Assembly: GCF_019710745.1 (NCBI RefSeq)
Contig: NZ_JAHKJW010000015.1
Location: forward strand, 62,001 to 126,000
From: Streptomyces beigongshangae
GTDB lineage: Bacteria > Actinomycetota > Actinomycetes > Streptomycetales > Streptomycetaceae
Reading direction: 5' to 3'
DNA length: 64,000 bases
Shown here in pieces: positions 63,788 through 64,000 of the stretch. Position 1 is the first letter of the stretch, and every line of letters starts with the position of its first letter. The notes under the pieces are model-generated. The model did not search any database. It was not told the origin of the DNA and saw only the letters and a program-made list of their open reading frames with translations. Both the position numbers and the translations under genes were made by a program.

Positions 63788-64000
63788 TCACCGGGGTGTC
63801 TGCTGGGGGACGAGGTTGACGCTCGACAGGTGCGGGTTCTCCTGGTGGGCCGAGGTGAGCTTCACCCGGGTGAGGCGCCAGCCCTGCTCCGTGCGGACCG
63901 CCTCGTTGTCGTAGAAGCCGACCACCAGCCAGCGATCGGGGCCACCGCCGGCGAGTTCGTCCGGGACCCAGTGCTCGGCGCGGACGTGCGCGTGGATCGT
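63788..64000 (-). CDS. SnoaL-like protein, 5' end outside window
   Basis: The last 70 codons of a minus-strand gene that runs off the window. The visible part has HVRAEHWVPDELAGGG, RWLVVGFYDNEAVRTEQGWR and LTRVKLTSAHQENPHLSSVN, the end of a nuclear-transport-factor-2/SnoaL-like cone fold. Such proteins are small cyclases, hydratases or ligand-binding proteins. It precedes the TetR gene on the same strand and may be controlled by it. No catalytic residue can be judged from this piece. Confidence 0.75.
   Translation of the reverse strand, partial: TIHAHVRAEHWVPDELAGGGPDRWLVVGFYDNEAVRTEQGWRLTRVKLTSAHQENPHLSSVNLVPQQTPR

Overview
The window is very GC-rich and reads as Streptomyces or a close actinomycete. 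Codon third positions are almost all G or C. GTG and TTG starts are common, and the gene content (large NRPSs, MMPL and DHA2-type exporters, a PASTA-less Ser/Thr kinase, an HTH-STAND-WD40 protein, Zur control) is typical of that genus. No tRNA, rRNA, CRISPR array, insertion sequence or origin was seen.

Region 1 (1-25809) is the inside and 3' end of a non-ribosomal peptide synthetase cluster. A 5'-truncated NRPS (..A-T-E-C-A-T) is followed after 13 bp by a 6745-residue NRPS with five modules (C-A-T-E, C-A-T, C-A-T-E, C-A-T, C-A-T-E), then an MbtH protein. Pocket residues read by eye suggest the order X(D), aromatic, cationic/polar(D), Thr, cationic/polar(D), Val-like, aromatic(D). There is no thioesterase, and the last protein ends in an epimerase, so more of the assembly line must lie upstream of the window. 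A GNAT acetyltransferase follows, between two strong hairpins.

Region 2 (26600-33700) holds a secreted GH81 beta-1,3-glucanase behind a CebR/LacI-type operator, a decayed dehydrogenase remnant in an otherwise empty 1.2-kb stretch, a DedA membrane protein, a group A flavin monooxygenase and a LysR regulator.

Region 3 (33700-46300) is transporter-rich. An MMPL exporter overlaps a histidine kinase gene, which overlaps a NarL-type regulator gene. An MFS exporter, a PAP2 phosphatase, a Nudix hydrolase, a membrane protein, an SGNH hydrolase, and an MFS-monooxygenase pair with overlapping start and stop follow. The MMPL gene and the second MFS gene are preceded by the same 145-base leader, conserved without gaps and carrying matching hairpins. 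I recognise no RNA family in it and treat it as the best candidate for an undescribed regulatory RNA.

Region 4 (46347-56774, all minus strand) looks like one ten-gene operon behind a near-perfect Zur/Fur-type box. It encodes an extracytoplasmic binding lipoprotein, two permeases, a fused double ATPase, a SAM methyltransferase, a divergent PLP fold-type II (cysteine synthase/SbnA-like) enzyme, a PhyH-type dioxygenase, a DUF364 protein, an MFS exporter and a cysteine-free ribosomal protein L32. Importer, small biosynthetic set, exporter and zinc-sparing L32 together suggest a zinc-responsive metallophore locus of unfamiliar composition.

Region 5 (56960-64000) has an HTH-STAND-WD40 protein with 14 WD repeats, a membrane Ser/Thr kinase, a gene fragment, a TetR regulator and a truncated SnoaL-like protein.
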